A stretch of DNA of 64,000 nt from Microbispora amethystogenes. GTDB lineage: Bacteria; Actinomycetota; Actinomycetes; Streptosporangiales; Streptosporangiaceae. The notes under the pieces are model-generated. The model was not told the DNA's origin and did not search any database. It saw only the letters and a program-made list of their open reading frames with translations. Location: assembly GCF_016863015.1 (NCBI RefSeq), contig NZ_BOOB01000018.1:1-64000 (forward strand). The letters run 5' to 3'. A program made the position numbers and the translations under genes. Shown piece after piece: positions 43,720 to 51,778 of this stretch; positions within the stretch are counted from its first letter, which is position 1; every line of letters begins with the position of its first letter.

Positions 43720-43792
43720 GAACGCGGTTCGCGCCCCGCCGAGGTTTCGCTTCTCGCGCATCGTGGTCCTCCCGGACGACAGGGAGACACCG

Positions 43793-44878
43793 ATGCCACG
43801 CCCGCTGGCCGTAACCGACGATCAGGATCTGCTCGACGATCTGCTCCGCATCGCCGCCGCGGCGGGCGTCGAGCTGGACGTCGCCCAGGCGGCCGCCCAC
43901 GCCCGGCCGTACTGGATCCGGGCGCCGCTGGTCGTGGTCGGGGCCGACCTGGCCGACGACCTCGCCGCGACCGGCCCGCCGCCCCGGCCGAACGTGGTCG
44001 TCGTCACGCGGACGGCCGGAGATCCCGACATGTGGCGCAGATGCGTGGCCGTGGGCGCGCACACCGTGCTGGAGCTGCCGGAGGCCGAGCGGCTTCTGGT
44101 CGAGGAGTTCGGCGACGCGGCCGAGCCCGCGAGCCGGGCCGGGACGGTCGTCTGCGTCGCCGCCGGGAAGGGCGGCGCGGGCGCCACCGTCCTCGCCGCG
44201 TCCCTGGCGCTCACGGCGTCGCGGCGCGGGCTCCGCACGCTGCTCGTCGACGCCGACCCGCTCGGCGGCGGCATCGACGTGCTCCTCGGGCAGGAGGAGG
44301 CGCAGGGCGCCCGCTGGCCCGACGTCGCCGGGAGGGAGGGCCGGGTGAGCTATGCCGCGCTCCAGGAGGCGTTGCCCACCTTCGGAGAGCTCACCGTGCT
44401 TTCGGCGCATCGAGGAGAGCCCGTGCGCATCCCCCGGGAGGCGATGCGCGCCGTGCTCGACGCCGCGCGGCGCGGCTGCGACCTGGTCGTCGTGGACCTG
44501 CCACGCCATGTGGGGGAGGGCGAGGCGGAGGCGCTGACCAGGGCCGCGTCGACGATCGTCGTCGTCCCCGCCGATCTCCGCGGAGCGCTCGCCGCCGCCC
44601 AGACCGTGACGCTGCTGCGCCCCGGGACCGGTGACCTGCGCCTGGTGATGCGGACCGGATCGCTGGACCCCCAGGTCGTCGCGGCCTCCCTCGCGGTCCC
44701 GTGCGCGGGCGTGCTCCCCGAGGTGCGCGGGCTGGCCGAGACCCTGGACCGGGGAGATCCGCCGCCGCTCGGCCGCACCCCTCTCGGGCGCTTCTGCGCG
44801 GATCTGCTCGACTCGCTCCCGGGCGGGCTCGATCCCGGACGGGCCGGGTGGGCGCAGGCGAGGACGGACGGCCGATGA
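43793..44878 (+). CDS. ssd: Septum site-determining protein Ssd (CpaE/MinD-like)
   Basis: 361 residues. An N-terminal receiver-like domain (residues 1-115) is followed by a MinD/ParA-type ATPase fold. The deviant Walker motif reads CVAAGKGGAGATVLAASLA: the Gly-rich loop is kept but the signature Lys is Ala. This is seen in Ssd relatives and implies altered or no ATP hydrolysis. GGGAG precedes ATG 43793. The stop overlaps tadA in ATGA. In mycobacteria Ssd affects septum placement; here it may tie the pilus to the pole or septum. Confidence 0.85.
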   Translation: MPRPLAVTDDQDLLDDLLRIAAAAGVELDVAQAAAHARPYWIRAPLVVVGADLADDLAATGPPPRPNVVVVTRTAGDPDMWRRCVAVGAHTVLELPEAERLLVEEFGDAAEPASRAGTVVCVAAGKGGAGATVLAASLALTASRRGLRTLLVDADPLGGGIDVLLGQEEAQGARWPDVAGREGRVSYAALQEALPTFGELTVLSAHRGEPVRIPREAMRAVLDAARRGCDLVVVDLPRHVGEGEAEALTRAASTIVVVPADLRGALAAAQTVTLLRPGTGDLRLVMRTGSLDPQVVAASLAVPCAGVLPEVRGLAETLDRGDPPPLGRTPLGRFCADLLDSLPGGLDPGRAGWAQARTDGR

Positions 44879-46065
44879 GCCGCGAGGGCCCGGCGGCCGT
44901 ACCCGGCGTGAGCGCCGACCTGGTCGAGGCCGTCCGGGTGCGGCTGTCGCATGCCCAGGCCGCGCCCACGGCGGCGCAGGTGGCGGCGGCTCTGCGGGCG
45001 GAACGCGCGGTGCTCGGCGACGCCGAGGTGCTCGCCGTCGCGCGCATCCTGCGTGCCCATCTCATCGGGGCCGGGCCGCTCGAAGCCCTGCTGGCCGAGC
45101 CAGGCGTCACGGACGTGCTGGTCAACGGGCCACGAGAGGTCTGGGTGGACGACGGCGACGGCCTGCGCCGCACGGGCGTGACGTTCTCCGGGGACGACGA
45201 GGTGCGCCGGCTCGCCCAGCGCCTGGCCGCGGCGGCCGGACGGCGTCTCGACGACGCCTGCCCCTACGTGGACGCCCGGCTCGCCGGTGGGGTGCGGCTG
45301 CACGCGGTGCTGCCCCCGATCGCCGCCGAGGGGACCTGCCTGTCCCTCAGGCTGCCGTCGCGGCGGACGTTCGCGGTGGAGGAACTCGCCGAAAAGGAGG
45401 GCGCCGCGGTCCTTCGGGCGATCATGGCGGCCCGGCTGGCGTTCCTCGTCACCGGAGGCACCGGAACAGGCAAGACGACCCTGCTCAGCAGCATGCTCTC
45501 CCTCGCGGGTCCGGACGAGCGCCTGCTGCTGGTCGAGGACAGCGCGGAACTCCACCCCGCGCACCCCCACGTCGTACGGCTGGAGGCCAGGCCGCCCAAC
45601 CTGGAGGGCGCGGGCGGGGTCGGGCTGCGCGATCTCGTACGGCAGGCCCTGCGCATGCGGCCCGACCGCCTGGTTGTGGGCGAGGTGCGAGGATCGGAGG
45701 TTGTCGACCTGCTGGCGGCCCTCAACACGGGTCATGAGGGAGGCTGCGGCACGCTGCACGCCAACAACGCCGCGGACGTGCCCGCCCGGCTGGAGGCGCT
45801 CGCCTGCGCGGCGGGGCTGTCCCGGGAGGCGGTGCACAGCCAGATCGCCGCCGCCCTGGACCTCGTCGTCCACCTCGTCCGGGATCCGGGCGGCGGCCGT
45901 CGCCGGGTCGCGGAGATCTGCGTCCTCGAACGCGGGCCGTCCGGCCTGGTGACGGCTGTTCCGGCGCTGGCCTTCGACCCCGAGGGCCGGGTGAGCCGGG
46001 GACCGTCCTTCGGCACGCTGCGCGACCTCTGCCCCGAGCCGGGAGGCCGCCGTGATGCCCGCTGA
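44875..46065 (+). CDS. tadA: TadA-type secretion ATPase
   Basis: 396 residues of the type II/IV secretion ATPase family: an N-terminal helical region, then PTIAAEG-type N2 domain, Walker A FLVTGGTGTGKTTLLSSMLSL, Asp box LLVEDSAELHP, Walker B region RPDRLVVGEVRG and His-box GTLHANNAADVPARL. It powers assembly of Flp pili in the cytoplasm, with TadB and TadC as its membrane partners. ATGA overlap with ssd implies coupled translation. It is the first of a tad gene run continuing to 49840. Confidence 0.9.
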   Translation: MSREGPAAVPGVSADLVEAVRVRLSHAQAAPTAAQVAAALRAERAVLGDAEVLAVARILRAHLIGAGPLEALLAEPGVTDVLVNGPREVWVDDGDGLRRTGVTFSGDDEVRRLAQRLAAAAGRRLDDACPYVDARLAGGVRLHAVLPPIAAEGTCLSLRLPSRRTFAVEELAEKEGAAVLRAIMAARLAFLVTGGTGTGKTTLLSSMLSLAGPDERLLLVEDSAELHPAHPHVVRLEARPPNLEGAGGVGLRDLVRQALRMRPDRLVVGEVRGSEVVDLLAALNTGHEGGCGTLHANNAADVPARLEALACAAGLSREAVHSQIAAALDLVVHLVRDPGGGRRRVAEICVLERGPSGLVTAVPALAFDPEGRVSRGPSFGTLRDLCPEPGGRRDAR

Positions 46066-46810
46066 CGGCCGGTTCCTGTTCCTGGGGCTGGTCGCGGTGC
46101 TCGCCACGGCGCTCGCCGCCTGGCTGTGGGCCGGACCGGAGCCCGTGGCGGCGCGGCTGGCCCTGCTCACCGGCTCCCGGCGGGCGACGAGGGTCCCTCT
46201 CCGGTTGTGGACGGCACTCGTCAGGCCCCCGCGTCCGGGTGCGACCGCCGCGGCCTGGCGAGCGGCCTCCCTGGAGCTGTGTCAGGGCCTCGCGGCCGAA
46301 CTGGCGGCGGGCCGGCCTCCCGGTGACGCCCTGGTGCGGGCCGTCTCGTCGGTGCGGCCGCCCGACCCCGTGGCGCTCACCCCGGTGACCGCCGCCGCGC
46401 GGGACGGCGGTGACGTCGCGGCCGCTCTGCTCGCCGCCGCGCCGGTCCGAGGCGGGGAGGGCCTGATCCGGCTGGCCGCGTGCTGGCGGGTGAGCGTGGC
46501 CGCCGGGGGTGGCCTGACCGCGCTGGTGGAACGGGTGTGCGTGTCCTTGCGGGAGGCGCAGGCGCATCGCGAGGAGGTGGCCGCGCAGCTCTCCGGGCCC
46601 CGGGCGACCGCCCGGATGCTGGCGGGCCTGCCCGCGCTCGGCCTGCTGATGGCCGCCGGTCTCGGCATGAACCCCCTGTCGTTCCTGCTCGGAGACCCGG
46701 CTGGGCTCGCCTGCCTGGCCGCCGGGCTCGCCCTGGACGCCACCGGCCTGTGGTGGACCCGAAGGCTCGTCACGCGGGCGGAGGAGCCCCCGGGCTCCGA
46801 CCCGCGCTGA
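46055..46810 (+). CDS. tadB: TadB-like pilus assembly membrane protein
   Basis: 251 residues. A first membrane helix (FLFLGLVAVLATALAAWLWAG) is followed by a type II secretion F domain (LELCQGLAAELAAGRPPGDALVRAV..., AACWRVSVAAGGGLTALVERV) and C-terminal helices ending LATGLWWTRRLV-like. It anchors the pilus motor. ATG 46055 is used: it has GGGAGG eight bases upstream and overlaps the end of tadA. GTG 46052 is the alternative. Confidence 0.8.
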   Translation: MPADGRFLFLGLVAVLATALAAWLWAGPEPVAARLALLTGSRRATRVPLRLWTALVRPPRPGATAAAWRAASLELCQGLAAELAAGRPPGDALVRAVSSVRPPDPVALTPVTAAARDGGDVAAALLAAAPVRGGEGLIRLAACWRVSVAAGGGLTALVERVCVSLREAQAHREEVAAQLSGPRATARMLAGLPALGLLMAAGLGMNPLSFLLGDPAGLACLAAGLALDATGLWWTRRLVTRAEEPPGSDPR

Positions 46811-47069
46811 CCGCGAGCAGGGCCGGAAGCAGAGCGTGGCGGCCCCGCGCCGTGCCGTCGAGTGCCGGGCGCCGAGCACGAGGGTCAAGCGCGGGGCGTG
46901 GGCGTCGATCGCCGTGGCGCCGGTGAGGGCTCGTCAGGCGCCGGGCGCCGGCGGTCGGGCGTCCCGCGTGCTGGACGTCGAGTGTCGGGCACCGGTGGTC
47001 GGGCGTCGGGAGCGGCTGTCCGGGTGGCGGAAGGCTGGCGACGTACGCCGTGGACGGAGGGGTGTGTCG

Positions 47070-47819
47070 ATGATCTGCGTGCTGGCCGGAATTCTGACGA
47101 TGCTGGCGGTGCTGGCGTGGCCCGCTCGACCTTCGGCGGCAGGGCGTCTCGCGGCCATCACGTCGCCGGTTACCGGCGGGGAGGCGGGAGCGACGGGGCG
47201 CCCGGCCGTGAGAGAGAGCCCGTCCCGCCGGGGAGCGGCCGTCGCGCTGCCTGTGGGGTTCGCGCTCTTCCTCCTGGTCGGAGGGATGGCAGGCCTGGTG
47301 GCAGGAGCGGCGGCGGCCTCCGGCGTCTTCGTCGCCGTCCGCCGGCGGGAGCCCGCCGAGGTCAGGCGGCGACGGGCTCGCATGGAGGCCGATCTTCCGT
47401 TCGCCGTCGATCTCATGGTCGCCTGCCTGCGGGCAGGACAGCCGATGAGCGGGGCGGTGGAGACCACCGCCGCCGCGATGCCGGGCCCGGTGGGGGAGCG
47501 GCTGACCTTGGTGGGCGCTCAGATGCGCCTCGGCGCCGCCCCGGAGGACGCCTGGGCCGCGCTTTCGGCCGAACCCTCGCTCGCCGCCCTGTCCAGGGCC
47601 ATGGTCCGTGCCGCGCGGAGCGGTGCGCCCGTGGCCGACGTGCTCACCAGGCTCGCCGACGACGCGCGCCGTACGGCCAGGGCGACGGCATCGGCGGCGG
47701 CACGACGGGTGGGTGTCCACGCCGTGGCGCCGCTCGGGCTCTGCTTCCTCCCGGCCTTCGTCTTCCTCGGAGTCATCCCCATGGTCGCGGGCCTGGCGGG
47801 TCAGATCCTCCTACCGTGA
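47070..47819 (+). CDS. tadC: TadC-like pilus assembly membrane protein
   Basis: 249 residues. An N-terminal helix (MICVLAGILTMLAVLAW), a second hydrophobic pair (VALPVGFALFLLVGGMAGLVAGAAAASGVFVAV), then a T2SSF domain (ADLPFAVDLMVACLRAGQPMSGAVETTAAAM) and a late helix LCFLPAFVFLGVIPMVAGLAGQILL. ATG 47070 is used with GGAGG nine bases upstream. It lies 259 nt after TadB; that gap carries no credible gene. Confidence 0.8.
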   Translation: MICVLAGILTMLAVLAWPARPSAAGRLAAITSPVTGGEAGATGRPAVRESPSRRGAAVALPVGFALFLLVGGMAGLVAGAAAASGVFVAVRRREPAEVRRRRARMEADLPFAVDLMVACLRAGQPMSGAVETTAAAMPGPVGERLTLVGAQMRLGAAPEDAWAALSAEPSLAALSRAMVRAARSGAPVADVLTRLADDARRTARATASAAARRVGVHAVAPLGLCFLPAFVFLGVIPMVAGLAGQILLP

Positions 47820-47825
47820 ACAGCC

Positions 47826-47962
47826 TGTGGACGTCGTCATCCACACCTGTGGACAGTGTGGGGTGTGGAGACTCTTTGGCACCCTCGTGACCAGCGTTGT
47901 CGCCGGGCAGGAGGGCTGGCGGCGCCTGTGGAGAACCGTCCGTCGCGGGAACGTTGTCCACA
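47826..47962. promoter_or_regulatory. Cluster of five DnaA-like boxes between tadC and the pilin gene
   Basis: TGTGGACGT (47826), TCATCCACA (47837), TGTGGACAG (47848), TGTGGAGAA (47927) and an exact TTGTCCACA (47954-47962) lie within 137 bases. The consensus is the actinobacterial DnaA box. Five in so short a space is well above chance expectation in this GC-rich DNA. They could titrate DnaA or couple pilin expression to replication. Confidence 0.55.
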
Positions 47963-48055
47963 GAACCGCGTTCGGCCTGAACTCTGTCATCCGTACTGCC
48001 GCAACCTGGCCTCGACGCGGGCGGAGGAGCCGCCCCACACGGGTCAGGAGGACCG

Positions 48056-48562
48056 ATGAGCAGGCACGCGGCGACCGGCCGGACGAGCCGGACGGGTTGG
48101 TCGAGCTGGACGGGTTGGTCGAGCTGGACGGGCAGGATGAGCCGGATCGGCGGCGGACCCCGGCGGCGATCGGCAGAGGCGGTGGGCCGGCACCGGGCAC
48201 GCTCAGGGCGGTGGACGACGCTCGGCGATGCCGTGTGGCGGGTGCTCGACCTCGCCTGTGGGCGAGTGGCGGGGCTCGTCGGCCCGGCCGTCGTCGCGGC
48301 CATGTCGTCCGGGCCGAAGCGAGGATGGGCGGGGGTGCGGCGAGCCGCCGGAAGGGGCATGAGCCGGGCGCGGAAGCTCGGCATCCAGTGGGTGGTACAG
48401 GCCCGGACGAGGGCCGACGCGGGCATGTCCACCGCCGAGTACGCCGTCGGGACGATCGCCGCCTGCGGCTTCGCCGCGCTGCTCTACAAGATCGTCACCA
48501 GTGCGGAGGTGCGGTCCATGCTGGCCGCGCTCATCCAGAAGGCTTTGAAGCTGGCCGCCTGA
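48056..48562 (+). CDS. DUF4244-type Flp pilin-like protein
   Basis: 168 residues. The C-terminal ADAGMSTAEYAVGTIAACGFAALLYKIVTSAEVRSMLAALI resembles the Flp pilin processing site plus hydrophobic stem, and DUF4244 proteins (Rv3656c-like) occupy this place in tad loci. The N-terminus is an unusual basic region with two 18-bp repeats (GWSSWTGWSSWTG-type). The ATG has a strong GGAGG site, so the long form is probably real, although shorter starts nearer the pilin core exist. Confidence 0.65.
   Translation: MSRHAATGRTSRTGWSSWTGWSSWTGRMSRIGGGPRRRSAEAVGRHRARSGRWTTLGDAVWRVLDLACGRVAGLVGPAVVAAMSSGPKRGWAGVRRAAGRGMSRARKLGIQWVVQARTRADAGMSTAEYAVGTIAACGFAALLYKIVTSAEVRSMLAALIQKALKLAA
48091..48126 (+). repeat. 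18-bp tandem repeat inside the pilin N-terminus
   Basis: GACGGGTTGGTCGAGCTG occurs twice in tandem, starting at 48091, followed by the beginning of a third copy (GACGGG). Confidence 0.75.
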
Positions 48563-48563
48563 G

Positions 48564-49454
48564 ATGCCCGAGACGATGCGTCGGCGAGCGCCGCGTCGGC
48601 GAGCGCGGGGGTCGGTGACGGCGGAGACCGCTGTCGCGCTTCCGGCACTGGTTCTGGTCCTGACCGCCTCCCTGTGGGCGGTGGCGGCCACGGGCGCCCA
48701 ACTGCGATGCGTGGACGCGGCCCGGGCGGGCGCCCGGGCCGCTGCCCGGGGCGAGGCACCGGAGCAGGTACGCGCGGTGGTCCTGCGACTGGCTCCGGCG
48801 GACGCCACCGTGTCCGTCGGCGCGGGAACCGGCACCGTCCGGGTCGAGGTGACCGCGACCGTCCGACCTTTGTGGAGATCGTTCCTGCCCCCGGTCCGCC
48901 TCAGGGCGAGCGCGGTCTCCGACACCGAACCCGGAGTCCTCCCGCCCCCGCCCACTCCGCTCACATCCGCGCGGTTCATGTCCGTTCCGCCCCCGCCCAC
49001 TCCGCTCACATCCGCGCGGTTCATGTCCGTTCCGCCCATGTCCGTTCCGCCCCCGCCCACTCCGCTCACATCCGCGCGGTTTATGTCCGCCCCGCCCACG
49101 TCCGTCCCGCTCACGTCCGCCCCGCCCGTGTCCGCCCCGCTCCCGTCCGCGCGGTTCAAGCGGCCTCCGCCTGGATCGCTCATGCCCGCGCCGCCGGTTC
49201 CATCGGCCGTGTCCCCGTCGCCGTCCGCACGGGCGCCGTCCGCACGGGCACCGTCCGCACGGGCACCGTCCGCACGGGCACCGTCCGCACCGGCACCGTC
49301 CGCACGGGCGCCGTCCGCACCGGCGACGTCCACTGCGGGGACGAGAGGGAAGCGAGCCGCCGCCGGCCCGGACGAAGCGCACGGTCCGGATGGTCGCCGA
49401 GGTGGCGGGTTCTCGCGCCGCCTTGACGATGCCCCGACGGAGGAGCGCCGATGA
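48564..49454 (+). CDS. TadE-like minor pilin with repeat-expanded C-terminus
   Basis: 296 residues, against about 120-130 for the family. Residues 1-125 are a normal TadE-like protein (RGSVTAETAVALPALVLVLTASLW transmembrane/processing helix). From residue 126 it becomes a proline-rich chain of two repeat types: PPPPTPLTSARFMSV (three copies, 45 bp) and PSARA (seven, 15 bp), ending with a basic tail. The frame is kept throughout, so the extension is probably translated. It overlaps the next gene in ATGA. Adhesive or surface-exposed C-terminus is one guess; strain-variable length is likely. Confidence 0.75.
   Translation: MPETMRRRAPRRRARGSVTAETAVALPALVLVLTASLWAVAATGAQLRCVDAARAGARAAARGEAPEQVRAVVLRLAPADATVSVGAGTGTVRVEVTATVRPLWRSFLPPVRLRASAVSDTEPGVLPPPPTPLTSARFMSVPPPPTPLTSARFMSVPPMSVPPPPTPLTSARFMSAPPTSVPLTSAPPVSAPLPSARFKRPPPGSLMPAPPVPSAVSPSPSARAPSARAPSARAPSARAPSAPAPSARAPSAPATSTAGTRGKRAAAGPDEAHGPDGRRGGGFSRRLDDAPTEERR
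48942..49091 (+). repeat. Three in-frame 45-bp repeats in the TadE-like gene
   Basis: Units at 48942-48986, 48987-49031 and 49047-49091 are near identical (third differs at three bases at its end), with a 15-bp remnant between the second and third. Each encodes PPPPTPLTSARFMS plus V or A. Confidence 0.85.
49221..49325 (+). repeat. Seven in-frame 15-bp repeats in the TadE-like gene
   Basis: Unit CCGTCCGCACGGGCR runs seven times with small changes, encoding PSARA or PSAPA. Confidence 0.85.
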
Positions 49455-49840
49455 AGGGCTCGCCCGCCGGTGTGGACATGGCCTGTCCCGCCCGGGAGCG
49501 GGGTTCGGCGACCATCTGGTCGGTCACCTTGATGGCCGTTGTCTGGCTGGCGGCGATGGTCGTCGTGCAGGTCGGCGTCGCGCGCGTCGCCCGGCATCGG
49601 GCGCAGAGCGCCGCGGACCTCGCCGCGCTCGGCGCCGCCCGCTGGGCGCTCGCGGCGCCGGGGGAGGCGTGTGCCCGGGCAAAGGTGATCACGGCGGCCA
49701 ACCGTGCGTCCCTGCGGTCCTGCTCCATCTCCGAGGGCGTCGCGGAGGTCACGGTGGCCGTACCGTTCGAGGCGCCGCTCCTCGGCACCGTGACGGCTGT
49801 CGCGTCCGCGTCGGCCGGCCCGGCCGGTGCGAGGGCATGA
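49451..49840 (+). CDS. TadE/TadG-like small membrane protein (Rv3654c-like)
   Basis: 129 residues. The N-terminal RERGSATIWSVTLMAVVWLAAMVVVQVG helix follows a GSAT-type prepilin-like site, then ARHRAQSAADLAALGAARWAL, which is the Rv3654c signature (a late tad-locus gene). The start overlaps the TadE-like stop in ATGA. It is the last recognisable gene of the tad operon. Confidence 0.8.
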   Translation: MKGSPAGVDMACPARERGSATIWSVTLMAVVWLAAMVVVQVGVARVARHRAQSAADLAALGAARWALAAPGEACARAKVITAANRASLRSCSISEGVAEVTVAVPFEAPLLGTVTAVASASAGPAGARA

Positions 49841-50149
49841 CGTGAGAACGGGTGTCCGTGGTCAGGTGGGCAGGTCGCCGTCCACGACGGCGGTGCCCGG
49901 CGTCATAGGCCCAGCCAGTCACCCGGCCACAGCGAATCGAGGCCGTTGGTCGGCGGCGTTCTCGGCGGACGACGTACGGCGCTTTTCAGATCTTCCGCGA
50001 TGTGAAACTACTTGTGTCGCAATAGAATCACATCTTCTTAGACATAACGTCCAAGAGAGGGCGGCTGTCGTAAAGTGCCCCGTACTCTCAGTCGCCCTAC
50101 GCCTTCGGGCGAGGACGGGGTGGACGGGTTCTCCACGAAGGGATGCGTC
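49841..50149. other. Promoter region of the fibronectin-domain gene
   Basis: An AT-rich patch lies at about 49981-50050. It contains the inverted pair GATGTGA (49999-50005) and TCACATC (50028-50034), and TAGAAT (50023-50028) as a possible -10. No gene is evident. Confidence 0.35.
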
Positions 50150-51757
50150 GTGACCAGGGTTTCCAGGCTTGGTACCGCGGCGATGATCGTTCCGATCGCG
50201 GTGGCGTCCGCTCTGCTGGCGGGCGCCGCCCCGGCGGCGGCGGACGGCGAGATCCTGTCGCCCGCGAACGGTCAGGTGATCAAGGCGCCCGGCGCGGTGG
50301 CCGTGTCCGCCAAGACGGACTGGTACCAGGTCAAGATGTCCTTGTTCGTCGAGGGCCCCTCCGTGTCCCGGCAGGAGATCGCCTCCGGGGGAGCGAACCA
50401 GACGATCAGCGGATCGTTCGACCCGGGTGACGCCCCCAACGGCACCTTCACTGTGACCCTTCTCGGCGAGGTCACCCAAAAGACCTACGCCACCTCGACC
50501 TTCGTCCTCAGCCGTCCGCCGGAGGCTCCCTCCGGCGTCAAAGCACAACTGAAGAACGCCACGACGGTTCTCGTCAGCTGGGCGCGGGGCAGCGAGCCCG
50601 ACCTCCAGAAGTACGAGATCACCTCGGCGAAGGCCGGGAAGTCCGGTTCCGTGGCTCTCGACTCCGCCTGCCCCGGCTCCTCCTGCCAGGCGAGCCTCAC
50701 GCTCCCGGCCGCGATGGCCGGGCAGAAGGTGGACGTCAGCGTGCGGGCGGTGCGCGCGGACGGCGTCGGCGGCACCATCGCCTCTTCCCCCTCCGCCCTC
50801 GCGTACGTGACGGTTCCGGCGCCGAAGGCTTCGGCGAGCCCCTCTGCCACGCCGTCGCCGTCGAAGAGGAGTGATCACTCGGCGGTCACGTCACCTGCCG
50901 CGAAGACTCCGAAGACCCACCCCCCGACCACGCTGCCGAACCCGGAGCCCGAGCTGCCGAAGGACGCGGACAGCGAGCTCACCCTGCCGGAAGCGACCGG
51001 CGGAAGCGATCAGACGGAGCCGGTCCTGGTGCCCGAGCAGACCGAGGCGCCGAAGACGACCGCCCAGTCGTCCTTCCTGCCGCTCAGCGGCGGTCTCGGG
51101 TTCGGCGTCTACGTGGCGATCGCCGTCGTCCTGCTGCTCATCGGCGCAAATCTGGGGGCGTGGCTGCGCCGCAAGGGCGTGACCGGCGACACCGCGGGAG
51201 ACGGAGAACCCGCCGATTCCCGGCCGAAGCCCGTCATCGGCAGATCCGGCGCCGGGACCGCGGATGCCGCGAACGCCGGTGGCGCCGTGACGGCCGGTGG
51301 CGCCGTGACGGCCGGCGGCGTCGCCACCGCGAAGAGCCGTGGAAACGCACCCGCCCGCCGTCCTGCCGTGATCCTGGCGACGCCGAAGAACCGCGGAGAC
51401 CAACCGGAGGCGGAGGCCGACACCCAGTCAGACCTGGACGCGGTCCACGAGCCGGACACGAGCGACGAGATCACGCCGCCCGGGCAGCACCCCGCCACGT
51501 CCTCGGCCGAGGCCAAGCCGGAGCAGAAGCCGGAGAGGGGGCCGGAGCAGGAGACGGAGCACCGAAAGCCGGATGACGGGCGCGCGGCCCCCACTCGCGT
51601 ACCGGTCGAGCAGGTCCCGCTGGTCCCGGCCGGAACGGTGGCGGCGGGCGCGATGGTGAGCGGGCAGTTTCCGGACCGGCCGCTGCGCCAGCCCGAGCCC
51701 GACGTGTGGACCGACGAGGACGACGATCCCTACTCCGGCCGCCACCGCGACTTCTGA
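50150..51757 (+). CDS. Secreted membrane-anchored fibronectin type III protein
   Basis: 535 residues. Sec signal peptide (AMIVPIAVASALLAGAAPAAA) is followed by an Ig-like/N-terminal beta domain and a fibronectin-III domain (PPEAPSGVKAQLKNATTVLVSWARGSEPDLQKYEI). A Pro/Ser/Thr-rich stalk, a membrane helix (LGFGVYVAIAVVLLLIGANLGAWLRR) and a long charged cytoplasmic tail ending DEDDDPYSGRHRDF complete it. It starts at GTG with AAGGGA upstream. The position beside the tad locus suggests a surface or adhesion role. It has no enzyme motif. Confidence 0.75.
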   Translation: MTRVSRLGTAAMIVPIAVASALLAGAAPAAADGEILSPANGQVIKAPGAVAVSAKTDWYQVKMSLFVEGPSVSRQEIASGGANQTISGSFDPGDAPNGTFTVTLLGEVTQKTYATSTFVLSRPPEAPSGVKAQLKNATTVLVSWARGSEPDLQKYEITSAKAGKSGSVALDSACPGSSCQASLTLPAAMAGQKVDVSVRAVRADGVGGTIASSPSALAYVTVPAPKASASPSATPSPSKRSDHSAVTSPAAKTPKTHPPTTLPNPEPELPKDADSELTLPEATGGSDQTEPVLVPEQTEAPKTTAQSSFLPLSGGLGFGVYVAIAVVLLLIGANLGAWLRRKGVTGDTAGDGEPADSRPKPVIGRSGAGTADAANAGGAVTAGGAVTAGGVATAKSRGNAPARRPAVILATPKNRGDQPEAEADTQSDLDAVHEPDTSDEITPPGQHPATSSAEAKPEQKPERGPEQETEHRKPDDGRAAPTRVPVEQVPLVPAGTVAAGAMVSGQFPDRPLRQPEPDVWTDEDDDPYSGRHRDF

Positions 51758-51778
51758 CCGCCGCCGGAGCCGTGAACA

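Noticed and set aside
46811-47069. Extra gene between tadB and tadC
   Set aside because: In-frame extension lacks a convincing start site and homology; the strong GGAGG favours ATG 47070.
48203-49597. Reverse frame with pentapeptide-like repeats (NRADVSGVGGGG)
   Set aside because: It is the antisense reading of the TadE-like repeats. The forward frame has a proper TadE helix, coupling overlaps and start signals.
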